Part shown: piece by piece, positions 11,150-21,712 of the stretch
Layout of the letters: each line of letters opens with the position of its first letter
How positions within the stretch are numbered: the stretch's first letter is position 1
Assembly: GCF_965363235.1 (NCBI RefSeq)
Contig: NC_134839.1
Location: forward strand, 113,764,517-113,828,516
Source of the DNA: Mytilus galloprovincialis
Lineage: Eukaryota > Mollusca > Bivalvia > Mytilida > Mytilidae
Length of the DNA stretch: 64,000 bases
Reading direction: 5' to 3'
Position numbers and translations under genes: made by a program
The notes under the pieces: generated by a model
What the model was told of the DNA's origin: nothing
Database searches by the model: none
Seen by the model: the letters and a program-made list of their open reading frames with translations, nothing else

Positions 11150-11830
11150 TTAGGACATGACCTTGACTATTGACCTTGTGAAATTTGAAAGGTCAATCAT
11201 TGGTCCACGATGTCATTATAAAAGATCCCATGGGTCTAGGACCTTTGTTCAAGAGTTAAAGCTAATTTTGTCTTTTCAGAAACCCATAACGGGGGTTATG
11301 CCCATTAAGGGTATGTCAAAGCTCTTCGGTCAAAATGTAAAAAAAGTTGCGCCTTAGTCAACTCAACATTTTCCACTTTTTACTATTTCTGTAAGTATAA
11401 TCGTTTTTAAGATATCCAATAAAAAGTTGAAAGGTCAAATGTCAAGGTCAACCTTAAAAACCTTGAAAACGCACTAAAAATCCTTTATATAAGGTTAAAA
11501 ACACTAAATTCGCCATCTGGGACATGACCTTGACCTTTGACCTTTTGACCTTTGTCAAGGTCATTCGTCCCCAATGTCATTGCTGAAGACCCCATGGGTG
11601 TAGGACCTTTGGTTATATAGAAAAAGCTGATTTTGTCTTTTCAGAAACCTAAAACAGGCTTTATGCCCCTTAAAAAAAGGTCAAATCTCTTCGGTCAAAA
11701 TAAAACAAAGTTGCGCCGTAATGACCCAAACATTTTCCACTATTCAAAACTTCTGTAAGTATTATGGTTTCTGAGATTATCCCATAACAAGGTGATAGGT
11801 CAAAGGTCAAGGTCAACATACAAATTTGAC
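11150..11830. repeat. Two-copy tandem repeat rich in TGACCT/AGGTCA half sites
   Basis: Copies start near 11153 and 11519. Shared blocks include acatgaccttgac, GACCCCATGGGT-like, cttttcagaaacc, TTATGCCC and GGTCAAAAT followed by AAGTTGCGCC. The second copy contains GACCTTGACCTTTGACCTT at 11527-11545. No coding potential was found. Confidence 0.8.
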
Positions 11831-12239
11831 CTTGAGGTATTTTTCAAAGATACATGAATTGATGATGAATGGTGAAGATCCTAGGTGTCTACGACTTACG
11901 GTTTCTGAGTTTTGGTGATCAACCGACACCGCTTAATTTTCATAGGGGCATAACCCTACAAATGAGTCGTTGAATCTTTTCGATCCAAATGTAACGAAGA
12001 ACCGGGGTCTGGTCCTGAACAAATTTCACCCTTTGTTTTTTCTCTACCTTTTACGGTTACGGTGTTGGAACGATAACAAGGTTTTTTGGTTTCGGAGGGA
12101 TAACTCCGAACCGACAAAATTTTTCGACTAACAGGGTGAGTTCCGGATAGGTATTCATGACACGAATACAAAGTGTGAATATGAAAGCGACACGTCTTAC
12201 GGTTACGGAGGCTAACTTCGTCAAAGTTTGGCGGAAAAA

Positions 12240-12380
12240 GAATAATAATAATAAACAGAAGAAATACAGTAAGGTCTTTCCCTTTTGTAAAAGGAAAGAC
12301 CTTAATAATAATAATAATAATAATCAGAAGAAGAAATACAGTAAGGTCTTTCCCTTTAGTAAAAGGAAAGACCTTAATTA
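12240..12380. repeat. Two (AAT)n-plus-hairpin units with AAGGTCTTTCC arms
   Basis: Each unit is an AAT microsatellite, then cagaag(aag)aaatacagt, then an inverted repeat. Hairpin 1 lies at 12271-12303 and hairpin 2 at 12343-12375. Both have arms AAGGTCTTTCC and GGAAAGACCTT, extended inward by T and A runs. Part of the arm also occurs alone near 12406. Confidence 0.88.
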
Positions 12381-12529
12381 AAAACCAATTCTTCAGAGAA
12401 CAATTGAAGGTCTTTCCACCTCGATAATAAGAATGAAATTTAAAAAACGATGTTAGAAAATGTCACTCCCTGTTGATGTTATTTGGTTCTTCAAATTGAT
12501 ATAAAAAATAAGACTAATAGGTATATGCA

Positions 12530-13165
12530 GAAGACTTGAAATAATTTTTAGCAAAGGTCAAAATCTAGAATGTCAAATTGACCTTTGACCTTGACCTCAA
12601 TTTCAAGGTCATAGGTCAGTGATCTCAAATCAAAAGACCCCAGGTCAATCATTTGTATGGTTGTGGAGAAATACTGATTTCAAATACATAAGGGGAGAAA
12701 AATCCTATAAGGGTTAACCAAAACACTTCGACTGAAATAGATTGAAGTTGCTCCTTTTTGTAAACAGCAATTTGGCAAACAAATCATATCATTTACTGTA
12801 ACAGTTTCTTTTGAATAACGATAACAAGCAAAATTCAAAAATTTTATAACATGACCTTGACCTTCGACCTTGATCTCAATTTCAAGGTCATAGTTCAGTG
12901 AACACAAAACGGAAGACCGGAGGTCAATCACTTGTATAGTTGTGGAGAAATACTGAATTGAAATACATAAGGGGAAAAAACTCCTACATGTATAAGGGTT
13001 AACCAAAACACTTTGACTGAAATAGGTTGAAGTTGCGCCTTATTGTAAACAGTTATTTGGCAAACACATCATATCATTTACTGTCACATTTTCTGTGGTA
13101 TAACGATAACAAGCAAAATTCAAAATTTAGAACATGACCTTGACCTTTGACCTTGACCTCAATTT
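12530..13165. repeat. Second tandem repeat block with AGGTCA half sites, about 285-bp unit
   Basis: Two long copies, roughly 12575-12850 and 12853-13135, plus the start of a third. Shared blocks: TGACCTTTGACCTTGACCTC, caatttcaaggtcat, ggtcaatcatttgtat, gttgtggagaaatactga, GGGTTAACCAAAACACTT, gaagttgc, and ataacgataacaagcaaaat. Related to the block at 11150-11830 through the shared GAAGTTGCGCC and gaccttgac phrases. Confidence 0.82.
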
Positions 13166-13548
13166 CCTTCAAATGGACCAAGGACTTCATATCAAAAGAC
13201 TGTAGGCCTCTACGACTTATAACGTATGAATTGATCCAACAAATCGCCTATCTTAAATTTTCAAAGGGAAATAACTCCCTTAAGATGTCTTCCGATCACT
13301 GAAGTCAAAATAAACCAAATCATTCTCAAGAGTAGATGAACAATTTGGTGTAAACAGCTTGCTAAAATCTTTTACGGTTTTAGAGATATAGTGATAACAA
13401 GAAAAAGGGGATGCGGGGAGATAACTCCTATAAGAATAAGTGTTTGTTCACACAGGGTGAGTTTTGAAACCCCCATTACTGTACAACACCATTGGCCAAA
13501 AAATCCATTCGATATGTTGTAAGACAAAAAAGCATCTCAGACGGCAGA

Positions 13549-13550
13549 AG

Positions 13551-13590
<40 letters not shown>
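13549..13590. repeat. Poly-A tract
   Basis: About 42 A residues in a row, directly upstream of the third hairpin unit. True length is uncertain in raw assembly. Confidence 0.9.
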
Positions 13591-13592
<2 letters not shown>

Positions 13593-13637
13593 ATCAGAAG
13601 AAAAACAAAAGGTCTTTCCACGAAAAGTGGAAAGACC

Positions 13638-13671
<34 letters not shown>

Positions 13672-13722
13672 CAGAAGAAATACAGTAAGGTCTTTCCTTA
13701 TAGAAAAAGGAAAGACCTTAAT
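13591..13722. repeat. Two more (AAT)n-plus-hairpin units
   Basis: Hairpin 3 at 13610-13638 (AGGTCTTTCCAC and its complement around a short A-rich loop) and hairpin 4 at 13686-13720 (TAAGGTCTTTCCTT and its complement). Between them lies an AAT run and the same cagaagaaatacag leader as in the pair at 12240-12380. Confidence 0.88.
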
Positions 13723-13780
13723 AAAAAAAAAAACAAAATAGAAAGTTGGAATATTATAATAAAAACAGTTTAATTAAATG

Positions 13781-13962
13781 TTTGACAATACAGTCTTATA
13801 ACCCGGATTTGTTTTCTCTCAATCGATTTGTGACTTCAGAACACCGGTATACTACTGTTGCCTTTATTTAGTTGACAATAAAGTCATGTAACCCGGATTT
13901 GTTTTCTCTAACTCGATTTATGACTTTTGAACACCTGTATACTACTGTTGCCTTTATTCAGT
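13781..13962. repeat. 90-bp tandem duplication
   Basis: GACAATA begins at 13783 and again at 13873. Both copies contain ACCCGGATTTGTTTTCTCT, CGATTT(G/A)TGACTT, GAACACC and TATACTACTGTTGCCTTTAT. The second copy has a few substitutions. No gene here. Confidence 0.88.
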
Positions 13963-14424
13963 ATCCTTGGAAATAACGATTTGACCAGAAACGTTAAGCC
14001 TGCTGGTCTTATATGTTGCTGTGTGTCATATCAGAATTGTTTCTTGGTTATCAGAATTTGGTTTAATTCGCAAACATTTGACTGTTTTTGTTAATGTATA
14101 TACAACATGTATAATACTCTGGATGTTATAGAGCTCAACATATAATGAAGATATCTGTCTATTGATGAAGACTGAATGTTGTCGTCTATATATTTGGTTT
14201 GGGTTATTTTATCCAGGCAGGTTGCAGTCTTCACAGAAAACTCCTTGTCCAAATATCGTTGCTTTATATATTTTAATGAAAGAGAGGTGGAAGATATGAA
14301 AGGAATGTACAATATCTAAAACAAACAACAGTCTACAAAACACAAAGGACTGAGCAGCACAACGCACACCAACAAACAGGAAATGATCGCAAGGGCTTTG
14401 GAAGGGTATGCAGTAATGACTTAC

Positions 14425-14585
14425 TTAGCGTATCAGCCGTTCCATCTCTGTCAACGTCTGGTGTTAGATTGCAAATGGTGCACTGTTCAAAATACTTGAG
14501 GAAATGGTTTACATCCATATAGAATTCCCCGTCATCTTTATTTGGATGCGGAATAGAACCTCCATACTGACTCATCTCGTTACTC
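14425..14585 (-). CDS. Calpain exon 8: end of the protease core
   Basis: 161 nt, begins in phase 2 after CTGTAG, encodes SNEMSQYGG, DDGEFYMDVNHFLKYFEQ and CNLTPDV, and ends at the consensus donor CTAA|GTAAGT. Past CNLTPD the sequence is unusual (DRDGTADTL). Read-through into the intron would stop at 14333, a possible short terminal form. Confidence 0.85.
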
Positions 14586-17500
14586 CTACAGATAATTACA
14601 ACATATATTTAGACACTATAAAGAAAAGGTATACGTATGATTGGCAGAAACCAAGATAATATTAAAAAAATTTTGGGTCCATTTGGATTTTGTTAAAAGG
14701 GTACAAGTATTTGCCAAAAGTTGAAGACTTGTTCATCTAATTTCAACTGTTTTCTAGAGAATTAATATTACACCTTTGAGAATGATCTCGTTATCTTATT
14801 TCCCTATAATTTATACGTTTGTCTACATCTAATAGACGAGTATGTTTTATATAATAAATCATTGTCTTATGTATAAATGGAACACGATAAGCTTTATAAA
14901 AGAACTAACCCGTCACTCCATGGTCCGTTCCATTCCTGTCTTCCCCATGGGTTACGTATACGAACCAACATATTATCTCCTACCTACAAACAATTTTTGT
15001 GAAGAGATATAACATTAATTTATCATATGCTCAAATGAGCAGATATATGTTCTATAACATTATACAGAATTGTATACTCCTTTCAGAATTTTAACAAGTA
15101 TTGTTCGGCATTTAATGTTATGGCTGTCTAAACTAACATACTTTTTACAGTTAAAGTATATATCAGAAATGGGTGGAAAGTCTTCTTGTCGTTGATATTT
15201 CAAAATTCTAAAGTGAATCTATAATGCAACAAAAATAGATATAAACTGATTATCTAACCTGGTATGTTCCATTCATTGAGTATGCATGACCTCCAACTAA
15301 ACCATGCTGGCCATCACTTTTTTGCTGAAACAAAGTATTTTCAAATTATTCTTATTATAAAACACAATACATCGGTATGGTTTTACGTTCCACTGATATA
15401 TTCCTCAATTCAATTAAAACTTTTCAAAATGTATAAATAGAAACATGTTGGAGGGGTGAACAAATATACAAAAATAACCACTTATTTCATACAATTCTAA
15501 AATACAGACTTTGATATACGTCTCAACATTGGGTGAAGAAATATTGAAATTGAAACACTAACATAATGTATCCTTCAATTACATACAAGAATGTATTTAT
15601 AAACCCCTGTATGAAAGTCATCAATACAATATACTAACCGGACAAACACAGCCAACCATTGTAGTCGGTGACTGGAATGCATTTTTAAGTCTCCGAAACA
15701 ATTGTTGAGATGACATTTTCATTGTTTCAAACTTAATAGTTTCTCCGACACCGGCAGTAAGGTTCATAAAGGCATCGGCTGTTCTTCCACCTGATACCTC
15801 ATCGTAACTGCCATACATTCTACAAATATTAGTTCAAGATATTATATTTACTTGAAACAAAAGAAATCATTTATCCAACACTACATAAAGTTAACCTTAG
15901 AACTTACATTAATTATAGTTCTGCCCAGGCCTTTTAGTTTTGAATGCCCATGAATGTTTTCTGTATTCTAGCTTTCCAATTTGGACTTATATCGTTCTTG
16001 AAGAGGTAATTCGGATAACTCATGTTGCGTATTCATTGTGAATGTGATGATAACATCGCTTATAATTATGAAAGTATAAAAGCATTTTTTTTAATAAGTT
16101 TACTGTAACTCCCATTTCATATTCGAACGAAATTAATTTGCAAACACTTTCTTTTTGGTGCAAATATAGTTAACGATTAGTCATATTCAACTATCTACAA
16201 AACTTACCGTGCGAACGCCTTCTCGAGAAGAGCCACCCACATTTCGTTAGGATCGGTATTAGAGTGAGCTCCATAAAGTCCCCCCCGACCGGATGTGGGT
16301 AGTTTGTCATCTATATATATTTCGCTCCAGTGTCCAAATCTCCAAAAGCGGCAATGAAAGACACCGTCATAGTCATTAGTACCGATCTTATAATCTCTAG
16401 CTGGAACCACCTGTCAATATGTGAAAGTAGCAGTTATAATGTCATGTATCTAGAACAACTTTTTTTTACTGGCAACATTTCCTGTAGATTCCTTGCAAAT
16501 ACAACAGATATTCATTTTAAGGTCCTCGATATTCTTTGATATTCTTTGACTATGACAATGTTCAAGATAGTTATAATATAAAGGTTCAACCTACGAAAGA
16601 GTCGAAACCAATATAAAGTTGACTGGCAACATGTTTTATTCTGATCTTATTGTAAAGTACGAACGTTTTCCCAATTTTGCAAGCAAATTCAATTTATTTT
16701 AAAATACTTTAGAGAGCAATACTCATTAATTCATTATTTTTCTATAAGATCGACTCTCAAGTTTTTTCAAGAATAATAAATTGTTTATAAAAGAATAATG
16801 TAAATGCAGTATTCTATTTTGGAGAATATAACATGTGCTTACACGTGCTATCGGTTTTGTGTAAATACAGTATTCTATTTTGGATAGTATAAAATATGCT
16901 TACTCGTTCTAACAGCCTTGGTTTATCTGCAATATTTGCCACCATAGACAAAAACCAACAGGTACCAACTCTACCTTGTCCAATATCAAATCTTGTGGTA
17001 CCATCAGTAAACAAAGCTGGATTTTGACAAATTTCCTACAAGATACAATTGTTTAAGAAATACACCAATGAGTCTATGTTAGTAAAGGGTGAAGATAAAT
17101 CTTAGCAGTTTTTTATTGTTTTTTTTTTTTATATTTCCATCATAGTATTTCTGCTTTACAAGCAATTATAGTTTCTACTAAATATTCTAAAACGTTATCA
17201 ATGCATGTATACTAAACCCATCATCTTCCTTTTAATTCATATTCACAACATTGGTATCGTTGAATTATACATATGTTTCAAGTCCATAATTCCTATTAGA
17301 GTACGAACATTTTCGGAAGTTCTCTTATATATTGTAGAACTCGGTAAATGTTTCCACCAAAAGACATTCTTAATGGATTTTATTGTCTTATGCTACTCAC
17401 AGAAGATGTGTTTATTGGTAAAATTGAGAATGGGAACGGGGAATGTTTCAAAGAGACAACAACCCGGCGACCAAAGACCAGTGAAATATGACTTTTAGAT

Positions 17501-20444
17501 AAATATTCCATAAGTACACATAGCGAAGTTCTCACTCGGATACACACACTATGATATTGAACTATATAAGGACTATTACAGGTGAAAACATATTGGAGTC
17601 AGGCTTGTTTACTGCATGTCGTCTTTCGCTATTGTTATGTGACAATGTATGTAATTAGTTGCTATCCATTCTTTCACATGAAAATAATGATGAAACCGTT
17701 TTAAAAAACAGAAGTGTTGGAAAATGTTTTCAAGACAGGCGAGACAAAAAAGGGTAATCTTATCCTTAAATAGTTTTGTTTACAAAAAAAAATATATCTA
17801 TGCTGCAAAAAAGCCTTTAGATTCAGTTTTGAGATCGGCGTTAAATGTAGTAACGTTAAAACGGCTAGACTTTTCACTAAACACTTTTATTCCATAGTAT
17901 AAATAGTTTATTGGTCTGGAACAGTAGTTTTTCACAGTTAATTATACATAGTACTTCCTAGTGTCAGTAGTGAAATCTGATAGCTTATTTGATTTCAAAG
18001 TCACAAAAGTACAAGACACAAGACATAACACACATAGCATGCGTTTCTTCTGTACAAGACTCAAAACAGTGCAAAGACATGTTTCAATGTGAAGTCAATA
18101 GCATAAAATACCAGGTATAAACTGACCCACACAATCTTAATTATTTACTCACAGCCGGTCTTTGCCATTGAAGGCCAGATGCACTAGGAACAGCAACATC
18201 AACGGTGAATTCAAACTCAGTGTAAAGTCCATTGTCGTTGGGTGAAGGTCTCGATGGGTTTGTGAATTCTCCGCCTTCTGTGCGGAAATCTATGAACCGT
18301 TCTTTTGTTCCAACATCTGTTGGTATATATTCTGATCGACCAAAGTCCGGTGGTGCCGGCGTCTCCATATTACCAGTATCGTCGAAGTCGACATTGTCTT
18401 TTTCTGGTTTTATCGTTTCCCCTCCATTTCTTGTTTCGTCATTCTGAAATAATTAAAGGGGGATTATTTTGTATGAATATTTACTAGAAAGACACACAAT
18501 AACATGTGTCTTATTGATATATGTCCAACGACTTCTTTATATGCCTTGGTAAATTTCTTAGAGCAGTGGCAGTTACTAGTTTAAAGACAATTATAACATA
18601 CAAAATAAATAATGATTTCCCGAAAGACATATACGTTATGTGGGATAGTAAGTGGTCATACCTTTTAACCAATAAAGTATAGCATGTAGTAATCTTCATT
18701 AAAAAACGATTGTTGGATACAGAATGCAATGTTGTGCTCTTGTCCAAACAGAATGCCAGTCTATTTTATCATTCAAAGTTCCGTTCCATTAAATTTCGGA
18801 TTTCGAACTAATGCATTTGTTCTTTTTTGCAATGATTTTTTCTGGATGAATTTTCTCTCCTTAGATTGGCATTCTCTTTACATATTAATATTACATATCT
18901 TAGTAGCATTGGGAAACTATTTTACACACCATAATGTTTTTCAAATAAGTGTATACATCACGTGGTATACATCCTAATATATATCAATAAGCAAAACATC
19001 TAGGTGTTTACACTTTCGTGACATGTCAATATCAATAGGGTTTATATCCTCTCAAGAACACAATTTAATTAACAAAAAAATACATATTATGAAACTAAAT
19101 ATTAAACGCTTGGTTAAGATGGTCAAAATAGAAATAAAAGTATCTTTCATTTGTTTTGTTTTTTAATGTAAAAGTATAAATGTACACGGTAATACAAAGC
19201 TCAATGTGTTTTTAATATGAATTGGAAATGTTAGCAACATAAAAATCAGATCAAATGATTAGTTCAGCTCAATGAATCAAACCTTATCACTAAACGAATT
19301 TTGAAATCTGTTCTTGCATTAAAATATAAAATCTAACGAAGTAATTTCGGACTTTACCGAGATCCAACACTCACATAACACTTTTAAAAGCAGGATTTAA
19401 TTGAGTCCAGTGTTTTTCATTCTATTAACATATATTTTGATTATTCTGAATATATAAATATATTATTAGGGGGTGGACACGATAAACTATAGCATACCGG
19501 TAAAATGTAAATAGAAATAAAAAAAAAAAAACTTCCACCAAGCACAATACATTACAACCAAAAATAGTGCTACTCAATACTGAAACACAACACATGCGGG
19601 CTATAAACATGTTAGTAACACGAATTGTAACACTCAATAAAAATACCAATGCCTACTCCATATACAAGCGAGTTGTTATACCAATTAGCCAGAGAGAAGT
19701 TATCTAAATTTAGACACCCAAATAAGATTGTATTATTTGAATGAAGTATATAATGTCTTGTTAGTTAAGTGAGACACACAGACAGACAGAACACACAGAC
19801 ACACATAGCAAATGAAATTTTACCATATCTGGTGGTATAGGCATCGGTGGTGCTGATGGAGTAATTTGTTTCTGTTCTTCTTGTGGGGGTGGGAGTGTTA
19901 TTTTTTTCTCCTCTTCCTGTTGCGGTGTTGGGGGTACCTGTTGTTGGTCCTCGTCAGTTGGGTTTCTCATGTCATTATCATCTTGTGGTGGTGGTGGTTT
20001 CGGACTTGGTTGTCGCTCTTGTTCCTGTTCTATAGGAGTAGGTGATGGTACTGGACTTGGTTGTCTTTCCTCCTTCTCTTCAACAGGCGGAGGAGGGAGC
20101 ACAGGTGGTGCCTCTTCTTTTTCCTTAGGTGTTGGAACAGGATCTGGCGGTGGCGGTGTTATTACTTTTCTTTCCTGTTGCTGTTTCTTGTCATTTTCTG
20201 TCAATTGTACCGGCGGTGGCGGAACAGGGTGTACATTATTTGGTTGATTTACTTCTTTGCTTTTTTTACTACCATCTGATGAAGACGATGAAGACGATGA
20301 TATAGATGACTTTCTACTTTTATTTGTATTGCCATATAGTTGGCTATCTGTTGGTGTTTTAGTTTTCCTACTTACATTCGTGTTTCCATGGTGACCAAGC
20401 GATGCATATTGTGTGCCGGTATCTGATGATGGTGCACATCCCAT
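14425..20444 (-). CDS. Calpain cysteine protease, N-terminal leader and protease core (8 exons, 3' exons not found)
   Basis: Calpains are calcium-dependent cytosolic Cys proteases. Exons on the minus strand: 20444-19824, 18443-18153, 17035-16904, 16410-16208, 15819-15639, 15324-15259, 14983-14910, 14585-14425 (1729 nt, 576 codons plus one base); all have GT-AG ends and matching phases. Start chosen at 20444 because it gives MGCAPSS, an N-myristoylation-type start with a palmitoylatable Cys; an in-frame Met nine codons upstream is less likely. Residues 1-207 are a Ser-rich then Pro/Glu-rich leader; about 208-300 the pre-catalytic region ending LQWQRPA; catalytic Cys330 in VGTCWFL, His489 in GGHAYS, Asn509 in RIRNPWG. 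Exon 8 covers DGEFYMDVNHFLKYF and CNLTPD. The family's C2-like domain, and any EF-hand domain, should follow but were not found at lower coordinates. Either the next intron leaves the window or the gene is truncated. Confidence 0.9.
14910..14983 (-). CDS. Calpain exon 7: catalytic asparagine
   Basis: 74 nt, phase 0 to 2, TTTGTAG acceptor. Encodes VGDNMLVRIRNPWG and QEWNGPWSD; the Asn of RNPWG completes the catalytic triad (residue 509). A second AG four bases downstream would break the frame, so the first is used. Confidence 0.92.
15259..15324 (-). CDS. Calpain exon 6: catalytic histidine
   Basis: 22 codons, TTTCAG acceptor and CAG|GTTAGA donor. Encodes QKSDGQHGLVGGHAYSMNG; the His of GHAYS is the catalytic base (residue 489). 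Too short to be seen as an isolated open frame. Confidence 0.92.
15639..15819 (-). CDS. Calpain exon 5
   Basis: 181 nt, phase 2 to 0. The first base completes an Arg codon, giving EKAFAR-MYGSYDEVSGG, matching the calpain pattern KxxGSYExLSGG. Ends MVGCVCP at a GTTAGT donor. Confidence 0.9.
16208..16410 (-). CDS. Calpain exon 4
   Basis: 203 nt, phase 0 to 2, TTGACAG acceptor and ACG|GTAAGT donor. Encodes GVFHCRFWRFGHW, IDDKLPT and EMWVALLEKAFA, the standard calpain core after the Cys helix. Confidence 0.92.
16799..16912 (-). repeat. 61-bp duplication covering the calpain exon 3 splice donor
   Basis: GTAAATACAGTATTCTATTT at 16861 and GTAAATGCAGTATTCTATTT at 16800 mark the two copies. On the minus strand the true junction is CGA|GTAAGCATA and the downstream copy reads CGTGTAAGCACA, so the last exon bases and a donor-like GT are copied into the intron. 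Confidence 0.85.
16904..17035 (-). CDS. Calpain exon 3: catalytic cysteine
   Basis: 44 codons, TTGTAG acceptor and CGA|GTAAGC donor. Encodes EICQNPALFTDG and GQGRVGTCWFLS; the Cys before WFL is the catalytic nucleophile (residue 330). The donor and the following intron sequence are duplicated 61 bp away. Confidence 0.92.
17405..17500. repeat. Fragment of a dispersed mussel repeat in calpain intron 2
   Basis: AAATTGAGAATGGGAACGGG, then gaatgtttcaaagagacaac, matches the copy at 48947-49000 and the fragment at 43578-43625 in this window. I recall the same text as very common in Mytilus sequences. Confidence 0.8.
18153..18443 (-). CDS. Calpain exon 2: linker and start of the protease region
   Basis: 97 codons between a TTATTTCAG acceptor and a GCT|GTGAGT donor. 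Encodes NDETRNGG through LQWQRPA. The W-x-R-P pattern is the usual calpain sequence just before the catalytic Cys region, and it joins directly to exon 3. Confidence 0.88.
19824..20444 (-). CDS. Calpain exon 1: myristoylation-type start and proline-rich leader
   Basis: 207 codons, ends in phase 0 at an ATG|GTAAAA donor. Starts MGCAPSSDTG. It contains an eight-serine run, then alternating PPPP and EEE/QQQ stretches with several SPxP motifs, so it is predicted disordered and likely to offer SH3/WW ligands. There is no similarity to vertebrate domain I. Confidence 0.85.
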
Positions 20445-20552
20445 GTTGAGTATCTTTTCTGTAATAAACATTCACAATTTGTGTTAGAAAAGATCAAATT
20501 TATTTAAAGATATGTAAGAACTGTTTGTTATTTTGTCATTATTAGTTTATTG

Positions 20553-20650
20553 CTAAGTGTTGAAGGCCGTATATAGACCTTAAATGTATGACATTTTGTG
20601 CTTTTGTGGACATTGTCCTACTGGCAACCATCTACTCATCTTATATGAAA
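20553..20650. repeat. Dispersed mussel repeat (gttgaaggccgt family), copy 1
   Basis: Contains TGTTGAAGGCCGTATATAGA, then a block ending GTGGACATTGTCCTACTGGC. The same order of words is found at 21600, 47045 (reverse) and 51405. Confidence 0.8.
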
Positions 20651-21397
20651 CGATTTGATTCGACTCACGATGGGTCAATGATACATTAATTTAAATCTAT
20701 CATGGGGATTGTAGTGTAATATGCGATTCGACTCGCGTTTGAAGAATCAATTTCATCACCATATAGACATAAGAAATGATTTTCTTTTCATGTCCATGGG
20801 GTCTCTTATTTTCATTCATTACCAGCGGGTGTCCAGTCTTTTTTTAATGGCAGAGCGTTTTGTTGTTTCTTTGATTCGGTTAGTTAGCTGAATGTTAAAT
20901 ATATGCTCTAAAAGTTTAATCCGGTGTAATTTTGATTATAAAAAGTTATGTAAACGGACTAATAATATTTAAAAGTAGTCAGTCCGATTAAATAACTTTT
21001 CATTATAAAAAAAATCGTTTACCTTTTATGAATAAAGATTGTTCATGTTAGCAAGTATAACAAGAAAAATGTTTGAGGTGTATGCCCTTGTATTTTATAT
21101 ATATATATGTTTTTGTTTGTGAAAGAGATGTCTACCTTATTTTTTTTATTTTTTTAGTTCTACCATTTACTCATATCAATTACCTTGTATTTTCTTTGCC
21201 CGCTGCTATTGTCATTACAAAGAACTTTTATATTTTCTGAATTTTGTCCTGTGTTTGTTGTTTTTACGTTTGTTCTTATGCTGTGTTAATGGAGGATTGA
21301 ACCTTCACAAACACGTTTCACTCTACCACATCCTTTATATGCCTGTCCCAATTTTACAAATCATGTTTTGCCTCGATTCAATGAAATGTTTCCGTTC

Positions 21398-21547
21398 CAG
21401 AGGCGAATTGAGGGGTGGCCCGAGTCCCCCCTTTTTTGAGAATTTTTTTACGGTTGCTTTAATAGGAAATCACTGGAAGGATAACGGGAGCGGGTCCCTT
21501 TTTAGGTCAGTGTCACCCCCCTTTCTGAAATCCTAGATCCGCCACTG
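21398..21547. mobile_element. 150-bp MITE, CAG-GGCGGAT terminal inverted repeats, 5-bp target duplication
   Basis: Left end CAGAGGCGAATTGAGGGG, right end CCTAGATCCGCCACTG, interior with G- and C-rich blocks. It is flanked by CGTTC on both sides (21393-21397 and 21548-21552). A second member with the same ends and a 5-bp duplication lies at 38664-38824. Confidence 0.82.
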
Positions 21548-21599
21548 CGTTCTGAAACTGAACGGACCATTTTTACTCGTCTGTGATTGTAAAAGTTTT

Positions 21600-21712
21600 T
21601 TGCTAATTGTTGAAGGCCGTGTGTAGACCTATAATTGTTATCTTCCATTTAGTCTCTGGTGGAGAGTTGTCTCATTGGCAACAATACCAAATCTTCATAT
21701 TTTTATATCTTA
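21600..21712. repeat. Dispersed mussel repeat (gttgaaggccgt family), copy 2
   Basis: Contains TTGTTGAAGGCCGTGTGTAG, ctctggtggagagttgtctc and attggcaacaataccaaatc. It is the best preserved copy in the window. Confidence 0.82.

Noticed and set aside
12157-12381. Lys/Asn-rich frame over the AAT and hairpin units
   Set aside because: Produced by the simple repeat and the duplicated hairpin arms.
14091-14312. Possible next calpain exon downstream of exon 8
   Set aside because: The translation shows no C2-like or EF-hand pattern and does not fit the phase-1 donor at 14425.
19969-20279. Gly-rich and Trp-rich plus-strand frames
   Set aside because: Antisense shadows of the proline-rich calpain exon 1.
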